Assembly (NCBI GenBank): GCA_934792625.1
Contig: CAKVON010000021.1
Span: 1 to 10,238 of the forward strand
Origin: an uncultured Atopobiaceae bacterium
GTDB lineage: Bacteria; Actinomycetota; Coriobacteriia; Coriobacteriales; Atopobiaceae
Direction of reading: 5' to 3'
Length of the DNA stretch: 10,238 bases
The position numbers were made by a program, and so were the translations under genes. Shown here one piece after another: positions 1-7,213 of the stretch. A model generated the notes under the pieces. That model ran no database searches. It was not told the origin of the DNA and saw only the letters and a program-made list of their open reading frames with translations. The first letter of the stretch is position 1. The number at the start of each line of letters is the position of its first letter.

Positions 1-1415
1 TCCACCGCGACATCAAGCCGCAGAACATCATGGTGCAGCCCGACGGCAACATCAAGGTGATGGACTTCGGCATCGCGCGCGCCAAGAACTCCCACCTCAC
101 CCAGGACAACAACGTCCTGGGCACCGCGCACTACGTCTCCCCCGAGCAGACGCAGGGCAAGGAGCTTGGCCCCACCTCCGACATCTACTCGCTCGGCATC
201 GTCATGTACGAGGCAGCCACGGGCGAGGTCCCCTTCAAGGGCGACGACGCCATCTCGGTCGCGCTCAAGCAGGTGAGCGAGCAGCCCGTTCCGCCCAGCC
301 AGATCAACCCCAACGTTGACCCGCAGCTCGAGGGCATCATCCTCAAGTGCATGCAGAAGGACCCGGCCGCCCGCTTCCAGACGGCCGACGAGCTCGCCCG
401 CGTGCTTCGCGACTACCTCGCGGGCCGCATGGCCGCCGTGACCAACGCCACCGCCGTCCTTGGCGCCGCTTCCGACTCCACGCAGGCCATGAATATCGCC
501 ACGCCCCTCATCCCCGCCGACGCGCGCGAGCGCATCGCTAACAACCAGAGCCGCCGCGGCAACGGCGAGAGTGCCCTGGCCGAGGCCGAGCAGCGCGCCC
601 GCTCGCGCAAGCGCAAGATCATCGTCGGCGTACTGGCACTTCTCGCCGTCGTCGCCGCCATCGTGGGCGGCGTGATCGCCTCGAACGCCACCGGCAAGAC
701 CCAGGCCGTGCCCAACCTGCGCTCCCTCACCGAGGACCAGGCGCTCCAGCAGATCGAGGACTCCGACTTCTTCGAGAAGGGCACCGTCAAGGAGCAGTAC
801 AGCTCCTCCGTCGAGAAGGGCCATGTCATCGACCAGGACCCCGAGGCGGGCAAGCAGGTGACCAAGGGCACCAGGATCAACCTCGTCGTCTCCAAGGGCG
901 CCGAGCCCGCGGCGACCGTCACGGTACCCAACCTCAAGAACATGACGCCATCGCAGGCCGAGAAGGCCCTCTCCGAGAAGGGACTGAAGGCGCAGGCGGG
1001 CGACTCCGTCTATTCCGACGAGGTCGAGAACGGTAAGGTCTGCGGCCAGTCCGTGGCCGCCGGTTCCTCCGCCAAGGCCGGTGACACGATCATCTACCAG
1101 ATCTCGCTCGGATCGGAGCAGCTCAACGTCCCCGAGGGCTACGAGGGCGCGACCCTCGCCGACCTCGAGGCGGCCATCAACGACGCCAAGCTCAACGTCG
1201 GCAACGTCTCCTACCAGTACAGCGACACGGTTGCCGAGGGCAGCGTCATCTCGTACTCCCCGAGCTCGGGCAAGGTCAACAAGGACACGACCATCTCTAT
1301 CGTCGTCTCCCAGGGCGCCAAGCCGCAGCAGCCCGGCGCCACCACCCAAACCGTGCCCGGCGCCGACGACAACACGGACGACACGACCACTCCGAACGCA
1401 AAGTCGAAGTCCTAG
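1..1415 (+). CDS. pknB: Ser/Thr protein kinase with PASTA repeats (PknB/PrkC type), 5' truncated by window edge
   Basis: Membrane Ser/Thr kinase that phosphorylates proteins of cell-wall synthesis and division and is thought to sense peptidoglycan fragments or lipid II through its outside PASTA repeats. The reading frame is open from base 3 and starts inside the catalytic loop (HRDIKPQN, bases 3-26), so the ATP-binding lobe lies outside the window. The magnesium-binding DFG is at 63-71, followed by an activation segment ending in SPEQ (the APE equivalent) and the DIYSLG of subdomain IX. A charged juxtamembrane linker precedes one membrane helix (about 618-680). Three PASTA repeats follow (about 702-899, 918-1112, 1119-1319). 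The third starts with an atypical VPEGYEG instead of VPNL. A Thr/Asp-rich tail ends at TAG 1413-1415. About 470 residues are visible. Family assignment is very secure; the symbol follows the family name. Confidence 0.95.
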   Translation, partial: HRDIKPQNIMVQPDGNIKVMDFGIARAKNSHLTQDNNVLGTAHYVSPEQTQGKELGPTSDIYSLGIVMYEAATGEVPFKGDDAISVALKQVSEQPVPPSQINPNVDPQLEGIILKCMQKDPAARFQTADELARVLRDYLAGRMAAVTNATAVLGAASDSTQAMNIATPLIPADARERIANNQSRRGNGESALAEAEQRARSRKRKIIVGVLALLAVVAAIVGGVIASNATGKTQAVPNLRSLTEDQALQQIEDSDFFEKGTVKEQYSSSVEKGHVIDQDPEAGKQVTKGTRINLVVSKGAEPAATVTVPNLKNMTPSQAEKALSEKGLKAQAGDSVYSDEVENGKVCGQSVAAGSSAKAGDTIIYQISLGSEQLNVPEGYEGATLADLEAAINDAKLNVGNVSYQYSDTVAEGSVISYSPSSGKVNKDTTISIVVSQGAKPQQPGATTQTVPGADDNTDDTTTPNAKSKS

Positions 1416-1459
1416 CGACCCGCGGCCGCGCCGCACGCGCCATACGTCCCACACCTTGC

Positions 1460-1496
1460 AGGGGCGCCTTCCGCAGCGGAAGGCGCCCCTTATCTT
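1460..1496 (+). terminator. Rho-independent terminator of the PASTA kinase gene
   Basis: A near-perfect GC-rich inverted repeat (arms 1460-1472 and 1478-1490, small GCAGC loop) is followed by the T-rich run TTATCTTTT. It lies 45 bases after the kinase stop codon. There is no A-tract on its left side, so it is directional for the + strand. Confidence 0.88.
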
Positions 1497-1500
1497 TTGC

Positions 1501-1614
1501 GCAATGAGGGTGAGAAGGGCAGGTTCTTCTCGGCAGGGATCTTTCCCTTTGTCGAGAAGACCGGCGATACGTCCCAAGCATTGGGTTGCAAGACCGAGAG
1601 CTGGGCAATGAGGG
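1501..1614. repeat. Short direct repeat GCAATGAGGG flanking an imperfect hairpin
   Basis: The 10-mer GCAATGAGGG occurs at 1501-1510 and again at 1605-1614. Between the copies is an imperfect inverted repeat (GGTTCTTCTCG around 1522-1532 against CGAGAAGACC at 1553-1562, with GGGA/TCCC nested inside). No gene is seen between the two convergent terminators (about 1500-1655). This may be decayed terminator or insertion debris; its function is unknown. Confidence 0.35.
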
Positions 1615-1658
1615 ACTAGGACTATATACCAGTGCGCCGAAGCCATCGGATAGCTATC

Positions 1659-1699
1659 AAAAAAGGCAGGTCAACGGCTTCGAAGCCATTGACCTGCCT
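1659..1699 (-). terminator. Rho-independent terminator of tRNA-Arg
   Basis: The arms AGGCAGGTCAA (1664-1674) and TTGACCTGCCT (1689-1699) pair perfectly, and a second stem, GGCTTCGAAGCC, is nested inside. On the - strand the stem is followed by a run of six or seven T (the A-run at 1659-1664). It starts 9 bases after the CCA end of the tRNA. The palindrome GATAGCTATC (1649-1658) abuts the T-tract. Confidence 0.92.
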
Positions 1700-1707
1700 G
1701 GATGCTC

Positions 1708-1783
1708 TGGTGCCCCCGGACGGATTCGAACCGCCGCCACCAGGTTTAGGAAACCTGTGCTCTATCCCCTGAGCTACGAGGGC
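1708..1783 (-). tRNA. tRNA-Arg (anticodon CCT), CCA encoded
   Basis: Cloverleaf read on the - strand: acceptor arm GCCCTCG pairs with CGGGGGC (one T-G wobble), discriminator base A, then a genomically encoded CCA (1708-1710). The anticodon arm is CAGGT, loop TTCCTAA, ACCTG, giving anticodon CCT, which reads AGG arginine codons. The T arm carries the standard GGTTCGAATCC. AGG is rare in GC-rich genomes of this type, so this is likely a minor arginine isoacceptor. A strong terminator follows directly, so the tRNA looks monocistronic. Confidence 0.96.
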
Positions 1784-1814
1784 GAAGCCTTGCCGACATC
1801 ATGTCAGCTTTGTC

Positions 1815-1820
1815 ATTCTA
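1815..1820 (-). promoter_or_regulatory. Possible extended -10 promoter of tRNA-Arg
   Basis: On the - strand the sequence reads TGGTAGAAT: the hexamer TAGAAT with a TGn extension. It lies about 32 bases before the tRNA 5' end, which allows a leader of about 25 bases. No recognisable -35 hexamer is present at 17 bases. Inferred by pattern only. Confidence 0.35.
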
Positions 1821-1893
1821 CCATTCCGTGGCCCGCTCGCGCGGGTGGATGGCAACGTCACTTTGGTCCGTGGGCAGTGCCCCCGAATGCGAC

Positions 1894-2571
1894 CTAGGCG
1901 GTCTTGCCGAAGCGACGACGGCCCTTCTTGACGCGACGCTCGACGATGTCCTCCTTGATGATGGCATCGAGGCGCTTGTAGCTGAGCGTGTGCGCCTTCT
2001 CGTCCATCTGCTTGCGGATGGGACGGATGCGGACGAGGTCGTAGATGAGGGCGCCGCCGATGCCGACGTAGGCAAGGATCAGCGCAACGAACGAGACGAT
2101 GCCATAGACCGTGGTGAAGTCGTTCTTGGTCTCGGGCGGGGCGATGAAGATCATGACGAACGAGATCGCGGTCATGACCAGGCCGCCGATGACAAAGGCC
2201 CACCAGACGTTCTTGCGCTTGCGGTAGACGGGGTCCTTGCCGAGCATGATGTTGCTTGCCGTCATCATGCGGTCGCGGTTGCGGTCCTCCTCCGCCTGGG
2301 CGGCCTTGCGCTGCTCGGACGTCATGGCCTTCTTGTTGGACCTGGCGGCACGGGCGGAATCGCGCTTGCCGGCGGAGGCAGCGGTGACACGGACGCCCTG
2401 GGCGGCATCGCGGGAGGGCTTGGCTCGGGAGACCGAGCGCTTGACCATGCCGGAGGAGGAGTCCTCGGTGTCGGCCTTGGCCGCGGCGGACTTGTTCGCG
2501 GCGGCCTCGGCATCCTTACGGGAGTTGGCGATCTCCTCGCGGGCGCCGTTGATGGTATCAAGCAGAGACAT
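1894..2571 (-). CDS. Two-helix membrane protein of unknown function, overlapping purC
   Basis: 225 aa; I recognise no named family. The N-terminal 120 residues are soluble, rich in Ala, Lys, Arg and Asp and probably helical or disordered. Two clear membrane helices follow (about 123-144 and 155-177), separated by a short loop (PPETKNDF). A basic C-terminal tail of about 45 residues ends in KKGRRRFGKTA. By the positive-inside rule both ends should be cytoplasmic. The ATG (2569-2571) lies inside the end of purC: the frames overlap by 14 bases, and the AAGGAG that serves this gene, 5 bases upstream, is within purC codons. This indicates coupled translation and one mRNA. Whether it has any role in purine metabolism is unknown. 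Coding is supported by the clean membrane topology, the Shine-Dalgarno site and the stop placement. Confidence 0.88.
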   Translation of the reverse strand: MSLLDTINGAREEIANSRKDAEAAANKSAAAKADTEDSSSGMVKRSVSRAKPSRDAAQGVRVTAASAGKRDSARAARSNKKAMTSEQRKAAQAEEDRNRDRMMTASNIMLGKDPVYRKRKNVWWAFVIGGLVMTAISFVMIFIAPPETKNDFTTVYGIVSFVALILAYVGIGGALIYDLVRIRPIRKQMDEKAHTLSYKRLDAIIKEDIVERRVKKGRRRFGKTA

Positions 2572-3454
2572 TGGACTCCTTCATGGGGACGAACTTGTTG
2601 CCGGTGAGAATCTGGTAGGCCTCCTGATAGCGCTCGGAGGTCCCGGACATGACCTCGGCGGGGAGGTGGGGCGGCTCGCCCTGCATGTCCCAGTTGGCCT
2701 TGAGCCAGTCGCGCACGTACTGTTTGTCGTAGCTCGGCTGGACCTGGCCCTCGACGTAACCCTCGGCGGGCCAGAAACGGCTCGAGTCGGGCGTGAGCGC
2801 CTCGTCGATGAGGGTGAGCTCGCCGTCGATCAGACCGAACTCGAACTTGGTGTCGGCGATGATGATGCCGCGGGTGGCGGCGTACTCGGAAGCGGCCTTG
2901 TAGATGGCCAGCGACGCGTCGCGGATCTTCTCGGCAAGCTCCTTGCCGACGATCTCGGCGCAGCGCTCGAACGAGATGTTCTCGTCGTGGTCGCCGAGCT
3001 CGGCCTTGGTGGACGGGGTGAAGATGGGCTCGGGCAGCTGGGAGGCCTCGGTCAGGCCCTCGGGAAGCTTGATGCCGCAGACGGTGCCCTCGGCGTCATA
3101 GGTCTTCTTGCCGCTGCCGGTGAGGTAGCCGCGGACGATGCACTCGATGGGGATGGTCTTGGCCTTCTTGACCAGCATCGAGCGGCCCAGCAGGTAGTCG
3201 GAGTACTGGGCGTACTCCGCGGGGTAGTCGGCCGGGTCCATGCTGATCAGGTGGTTGGGGATGATGTCGGAGAACTTCTCGAACCAGAAGGCCGAGATGC
3301 GCGAGAGGATCTCGCCCTTGTGGGGGACCTCATCGGGCAGGATGAAGTCGAAGGCGGAGATGCGATCGCTGGCGACCATGAGCAGGCTGTCGCCGCAGTC
3401 GTAGATGTCGCGCACCTTGCCGTGCGAGTCGGGACGTAGGTCCATCGATGCCAT
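2558..3454 (-). CDS. purC: Phosphoribosylaminoimidazole-succinocarboxamide synthase (SAICAR synthetase)
   Basis: Joins CAIR and aspartate using ATP to form SAICAR in de novo purine synthesis; cytosolic. It has 298 aa, the longer form of the family (the E. coli enzyme is about 237 aa). Motifs seen: GKVRDIYD at 12-19 (nucleotide-binding loop), SDRISAFD at 29-36, VRGYLTGS at 107-114, ADTKFEFG at 200-207 and DEALTPDSSRFW at 217-228. The start MASMDL at 3454 is chosen because GGAG lies 6 bases upstream (3461-3465 region) and because the family normally begins near HGKVRDIYD. The frame is open a further 20 codons, but those residues look unlike PurC. It lies 60 bases after the histidine kinase gene with no terminator between, so co-transcription is possible. 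Its last 14 bases overlap the next gene. Confidence 0.97.
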   Translation of the reverse strand: MASMDLRPDSHGKVRDIYDCGDSLLMVASDRISAFDFILPDEVPHKGEILSRISAFWFEKFSDIIPNHLISMDPADYPAEYAQYSDYLLGRSMLVKKAKTIPIECIVRGYLTGSGKKTYDAEGTVCGIKLPEGLTEASQLPEPIFTPSTKAELGDHDENISFERCAEIVGKELAEKIRDASLAIYKAASEYAATRGIIIADTKFEFGLIDGELTLIDEALTPDSSRFWPAEGYVEGQVQPSYDKQYVRDWLKANWDMQGEPPHLPAEVMSGTSERYQEAYQILTGNKFVPMKESNVSA

Positions 3455-3514
3455 TTGTGGCTCCTTTGCATCTGCGCGCACGGTCAGGCGGCCGCGCCCA
3501 TGCCAAATGAACAA

Positions 3515-5128
3515 TCAATCTTCAATTGTAGCGGAGGACTCCTGCTCGGAGCGGTTCTCGCGAGGAAGATGCAAGGTAAACATAGTCCCCTTGCCCAGCT
3601 CGGACTCGACCGAGACATAGCCGTGGTGACGGTCCGCGATCTCCTTGGTGACGGCCAGGCCGACGCCAAGGCCTCCGGAGGCGCGCTCGCGGCTGGCGTC
3701 GGAACGCCAGAAGCGGCTGAACACCTTGGCGAGCTCCTCCTTGGCGATGCCGATGCCCGTGTCGGAGACGGAGATGAGGACGTCGGTACGGTCCTGGGAG
3801 ACGTTGACGACGACCCAACCGCCCTCGGGCGTATAGCGCAAGGCGTTGCTCATGAAGTTGATGACCGCTTGGCGGACCATGTCTCGGTCGATCTCGGCAT
3901 AGCACTCCTTGCGCGGCGTCTCGCTGTTGAAGCGCAGGCGCAGGCCTCGGTCGGCGAACAGCTGCTCTTGGGAGACGACGATTCCACGCACCAGGCCGAC
4001 GACGTCGGTTCGCTGCGGCTTGAACTTGGTCGTGCCGTTCTCCATGCGGGAGAGCTGCAGCATCGCGTCGACCAGGCGGGAGAGGCGGCGGGTCTCGTCG
4101 CCCAGGGTGCCCAGGCGCTCGTCGTCGCAGGGCAGCACGCCGTCCTGCATGGCCTCGACCGTGGCGAGCATCGCCATGAGCGGGGTGCGCAGCTCGTGCG
4201 CGACGTCGCTGGTGAGGCGGTGCTCGAGCTTGAGGTCCTTCTCGAGGTTGGTTGCCATCTCGTCGAAGGTCTGGCCAAGCTGGCCGATCTCGTCGGAGCC
4301 CTCGACGCCGGTGCGCGCCGTGAGGTCGCCGTTGCGGATCTGCGCCGCCGTGGAGGTGATGCGCTTGATGGGCGACGCGATCGACCGTGCGACGAAGATG
4401 CCCATGATGCATGCGATGATGATCGCGAAGCACGATGCGGTCCAGATGGCGCCATACGAGCTGATGCGGAACGCCGCGTCGCTCTTGGTGAGAAGTGCGT
4501 CCGAGCCGCTGGCCCACACGCGAACGGTGCCGACGATGCGACCGTCCGAGACGCGAATCCTGGACGAGACCGTGGAGTCCGCCGAGCGCGGCTCGACGGT
4601 GACCTTGCTGCCGGCGTCGGACTTGTCCTTCTCGTCGAGGGCCTTGTCCTTCGCGGAGGTGGGCCCGTCGTCGGATGCGTCGGACTGCGACTCGGAGTCC
4701 AGGATCGACTTGGTGTGCGACTTTGCCCAGGTGTCGTCGTAGATGACGGCACCCCTGGAGTTGAGGACCTGAATGCCCGCGTCCGACGAGATCGACGTGG
4801 CCGAGCTCGCGTACTCGAGGACCTCGTCGGTCCAGCCGCCCTGCTCGTCGTAGCGCGCGGCGAGCGCCTCGGCCGTGGCATCGGCCAGACGCTGCATGTT
4901 GGATCGCGTGTACTTCTGGAACTGCCCCTCCCACACGACGGACAGCACCACCATGAGCACCATAACCGTCATGACAGCGGTCATGGCAAAGCCCATGGTG
5001 AGCTGCGTCGAGAAGGTCAGCGAGCGCTTACCGCCGGCTCGCGACGTCTTCCACGTCGCGCGCGCGGAATCCGACGACGAGTCAGAGTCGACCTGACGCG
5101 CCCTCCTGCCTATAGCGAAGTTCGCCAA
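3515..5128 (-). CDS. Membrane sensor histidine kinase (HAMP, HisKA, HATPase)
   Basis: 537 aa from the longest frame. A basic cytoplasmic N-terminus is followed by membrane helix 1 (about 45-67), an outside sensor region (68-224), helix 2 (about 225-247), HAMP (248-300), and the H-box SDVAHELRTPL with phosphorylated His311. The ATPase domain has the N-box NFMSNALRY (Asn424/428), G1 DTGIG (456-460), F-box FSRFWR and G2 GLGVGL (486-491). All catalytic motifs are intact. The outside region includes a stretch very rich in Ser, Asp and Lys (143-175). Partner: the response regulator 18 bases upstream. The start is uncertain: the frame begins at TTG (5126-5128), two codons after an in-frame stop, with only a weak GGCGG upstream. 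A strong AGGAGG (plus-strand 5102-5107) lies inside the frame with no start codon in range. The signal sensed is unknown. Confidence 0.94.
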   Translation of the reverse strand: MANFAIGRRARQVDSDSSSDSARATWKTSRAGGKRSLTFSTQLTMGFAMTAVMTVMVLMVVLSVVWEGQFQKYTRSNMQRLADATAEALAARYDEQGGWTDEVLEYASSATSISSDAGIQVLNSRGAVIYDDTWAKSHTKSILDSESQSDASDDGPTSAKDKALDEKDKSDAGSKVTVEPRSADSTVSSRIRVSDGRIVGTVRVWASGSDALLTKSDAAFRISSYGAIWTASCFAIIIACIMGIFVARSIASPIKRITSTAAQIRNGDLTARTGVEGSDEIGQLGQTFDEMATNLEKDLKLEHRLTSDVAHELRTPLMAMLATVEAMQDGVLPCDDERLGTLGDETRRLSRLVDAMLQLSRMENGTTKFKPQRTDVVGLVRGIVVSQEQLFADRGLRLRFNSETPRKECYAEIDRDMVRQAVINFMSNALRYTPEGGWVVVNVSQDRTDVLISVSDTGIGIAKEELAKVFSRFWRSDASRERASGGLGVGLAVTKEIADRHHGYVSVESELGKGTMFTLHLPRENRSEQESSATIED

Positions 5129-5146
5129 CGCCTACCGCCCGTCGCG

Positions 5147-5863
5147 CTACTTGTTGGCCTCGGGGACCGCGGGGGCCTCGAAGCGGTAGCCGACGCCGTG
5201 GACGGTATAGAGCCAGCGCGGGTTGCGCGGGTCGTCGCCGAGCTTGGCGCGCAGGTTCTTGACGTGGGAGTCGATGGTGCGCTCGTAGCCCTCGAAGTCG
5301 TAGCCCAAGACCTTCTCGACAAGCTCCATACGGGTGTAGACGCGACCCGGGTAGCGGGCGAGGGTGGTGAGCAGCTTGAACTCGGAGGCAGTGAGGTCGA
5401 CCTCGCGACCCTCGACGGTGACCTTGTGGCCGGAGATGTCGATAATCAGGTCGCCGAAGTCCAGGACCTCGAGCTGCGGCTCGGCCTCGACGCGGGCGCG
5501 ACGCAGCAGGGCGCGCACGCGGGCGACGAGCTCACGGGGCGAGAAGGGCTTGATGAGGTAGTCGTCGGCACCAAGCTCCAGGCCGATGATGCGGTCCTCG
5601 ACCTCGCCCTTGGCGGTGAGCATGATGATGGGCACGTCGGAGGTGTCGCGGATGGCGCGGCAGACGCGCTCGCCCGACAGCTTGGGGAGCATGAGGTCCA
5701 GGATGATGAGGTCGAAGCCGTGCTTCTCGAACTCCTCGAGGGCCGACTGCCCGTCGCCGACACCGCGGACCCAATAGCCCTCACGCTCGAGGTAGGCCGC
5801 GACCGCGTCGCGAATGGGCTTCTCATCCTCGACCAGCAGAATCTTCTTGACGTCCGAAGCCAT
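5147..5863 (-). CDS. OmpR/PhoB-family response regulator
   Basis: 238 aa; cytosolic DNA-binding transcription factor phosphorylated by the downstream kinase. Receiver domain: acidic pocket Glu12/Asp13, phosphoacceptor Asp56 in LILDLMLP-type context, switch Thr83 and Lys105 (KPF). The C-terminal winged-helix domain (about 132-230) has the usual DLTASEFKLL entry, the recognition-helix segment ERTIDSHVKNLRAKLG and the wing VHGVGYRFE. All phosphotransfer residues are present. The ATG at 5863 is preceded by AAAAGGAGG with 7 bases of spacing, an excellent ribosome site. The kinase gene follows after 18 bases, so the two form an operon; purC may be read from the same message. Target genes cannot be told from the window. 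Confidence 0.96.
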   Translation of the reverse strand: MASDVKKILLVEDEKPIRDAVAAYLEREGYWVRGVGDGQSALEEFEKHGFDLIILDLMLPKLSGERVCRAIRDTSDVPIIMLTAKGEVEDRIIGLELGADDYLIKPFSPRELVARVRALLRRARVEAEPQLEVLDFGDLIIDISGHKVTVEGREVDLTASEFKLLTTLARYPGRVYTRMELVEKVLGYDFEGYERTIDSHVKNLRAKLGDDPRNPRWLYTVHGVGYRFEAPAVPEANK

Positions 5864-5926
5864 GATGAGGCCTCCTTTTGATCAGCTTTGAGACCGCGGC
5901 GCAAGAGCCACGGTACATTCCGTTCT

Positions 5927-5955
5927 AGTTTACCCCACCAAGCCCAGCCTCATAA
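5927..5955 (-). promoter_or_regulatory. Possible promoter of the two-component operon
   Basis: On the - strand, TTATGA (plus 5950-5955) and TAAACT (plus 5927-5932) are separated by 17 bases. They sit just after the stop codon of the Tat lipoprotein gene and about 65 bases before the regulator start. The -10 match is 4 of 6 and the -35 is weak. No terminator hairpin is seen in this gap (5864-5959), so read-through from the upstream gene is also possible. Confidence 0.35.
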
Positions 5956-5959
5956 ATCG

Positions 5960-7210
5960 CTATAGGCCGAACGCCCTGACGACTACGTTGGCGGGGTATC
6001 CCGTCTCGGTGTCCTTTACCGTCGAGAAGGTCACGAAGGTGGAGCACAGGCCCTCGGTCGCGGGATACTCGCCGTAGTCGAGGGCGTGGTCGATGGCCGG
6101 GAGCACCGCGTAGGTCTTCTCCCTCGTGTCGACCACGAAGTAGGAGGCGCGGCTCTTGATGACGAAGGTGCCGTCCTTGGTGCCCGCCACCTGGGCGGCA
6201 GGCTCGCGGGAAAGCGTCACGAACGGACCCTTGCTGGTGCCTATGTAGGTTCCCATCTGGCCCAGCAGGCCACCAGAGTCGTAGTTCGCCTCGATCGAGA
6301 ACGCGAAGTCGTCACCTATGCGCGTGGCGTAGAAGGGCTTGACCGACGACGGCAGGATGAGCCGGTCGATGGTGGTTGACAGGTCGTCCGACAGGTCGTA
6401 GGCGGTGATGCCGTAGAAGGTTCCCTCGTCGGCGTTCACGCGTGGGACGAGCGTGATGGTGGAGCCCGAGATGGACGGGGCACACCCGAACCTTCCAGGG
6501 GAGTCCACCACGGCAGAGGCCTTGGACCCGCCGAGCCCCCACACGTAGCAGAAGGAGTGCTCGGTGGTCTTCTTTCCCGAGGTGGAGGGCATCGTCTGCC
6601 AGATGACGCGCTCGCCCGCGCACACGACCTGGGGAGGGTCGTAGGCCGCGTCCCCATCCTGCAGCCTGGTCGCCTTGCCGGACAACGCCCCGTCCGAGAA
6701 GGACTGGGCAAACAACGCCCAGGCGCGCGTGACCAGGTTGAGCTCGACCCAGGCGTAGACCTTGTCGGAACAGCGGACGTCAAAGACGACCCAGCCGCTG
6801 TCGCCGCTCGAGCAGGACGTGACCACGTCGGCGACGCTACCCGAGGACAGCGACAGCACCGAGCCCTTGTTCATCTGGTCGGCGCTGTTGCCTGTGGCCA
6901 GAATCGGGATCCAGGTGCCCTCCGCCGCGCGTGGGACGCATCCCAAGGAGAGCGTCCAGGTGCTCGAGACCGCCGGCGTGGAGTCGGAACTCTTGTAGGA
7001 CTCGATGATGTCGGTCGCCGCCCCCGAATCCACGACGGTGGGGTCACCCGCTCCCGAGCCGGAAGCCCCGCCCTTGCAGCCCGTCATGTCGATCGCGGCA
7101 ACGGCGATGCCAAGCGCGCCCGCGCCCTTGAGGAAGGTGCGACGGGTCACGCCCGACCGCGGCGCGCGGATGCGCGTCGGGGAGTCCTGCCTGTTCTCGG
7201 GGATAGGCAT
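5960..7210 (-). CDS. Tat-exported lipoprotein of unknown function
   Basis: 416 aa. The N-terminus has the twin-arginine motif TRRTFLK (Arg23/Arg24), a hydrophobic segment (about 29-40) and a lipobox-like MTGC with Cys45, so it should be exported folded by Tat and lipid-anchored on the outside. A Gly/Ser-rich linker follows. The mature part (about 75-416) is rich in beta-type segments with repeating short patterns of hydrophobic strand, loop and Asp/Gly turn (examples GWVVFDVRCSDKVYAWVEL, TFYGITAYDLSDDL, SYFVVDTREKTYAVLP). This resembles a beta-propeller, but that is inference; no named family is recognised. The ATG follows the TSCPD gene stop by only 3 bases and has no good Shine-Dalgarno site, so translation is probably coupled to that gene. 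Mature-part cysteines are at about 91, 132, 146, 196, 221, 243 and 389, so disulphides are possible. Confidence 0.9.
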   Translation of the reverse strand: MPIPENRQDSPTRIRAPRSGVTRRTFLKGAGALGIAVAAIDMTGCKGGASGSGAGDPTVVDSGAATDIIESYKSSDSTPAVSSTWTLSLGCVPRAAEGTWIPILATGNSADQMNKGSVLSLSSGSVADVVTSCSSGDSGWVVFDVRCSDKVYAWVELNLVTRAWALFAQSFSDGALSGKATRLQDGDAAYDPPQVVCAGERVIWQTMPSTSGKKTTEHSFCYVWGLGGSKASAVVDSPGRFGCAPSISGSTITLVPRVNADEGTFYGITAYDLSDDLSTTIDRLILPSSVKPFYATRIGDDFAFSIEANYDSGGLLGQMGTYIGTSKGPFVTLSREPAAQVAGTKDGTFVIKSRASYFVVDTREKTYAVLPAIDHALDYGEYPATEGLCSTFVTFSTVKDTETGYPANVVVRAFGL

Positions 7211-7213
7211 CGG

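Noticed and set aside
1708..1783. tRNA-Arg as an integration site of a mobile element
   Set aside because: No integrase, no duplicated tRNA 3' end and no phage or conjugation genes in the window.
1832..1845. Small hairpin CCCGC-TCGC-GCGGG as terminator of the membrane protein gene
   Set aside because: Only 5 base pairs and no T-tract; expected often by chance at this GC content.
3455..3514. N-terminal extension of purC (20 further codons)
   Set aside because: The extra residues are unlike PurC and have no ribosome site, whereas GGAG sits 6 bases before the ATG at 3454.
3455..5881. 808-codon open frame on the + strand opposite the kinase and regulator genes
   Set aside because: It mirrors a high-GC gene pair on the other strand, is highly repetitive in Leu, Val, Gly, Asp and Arg, and has no domain or ribosome site; the - strand products are intact known families.
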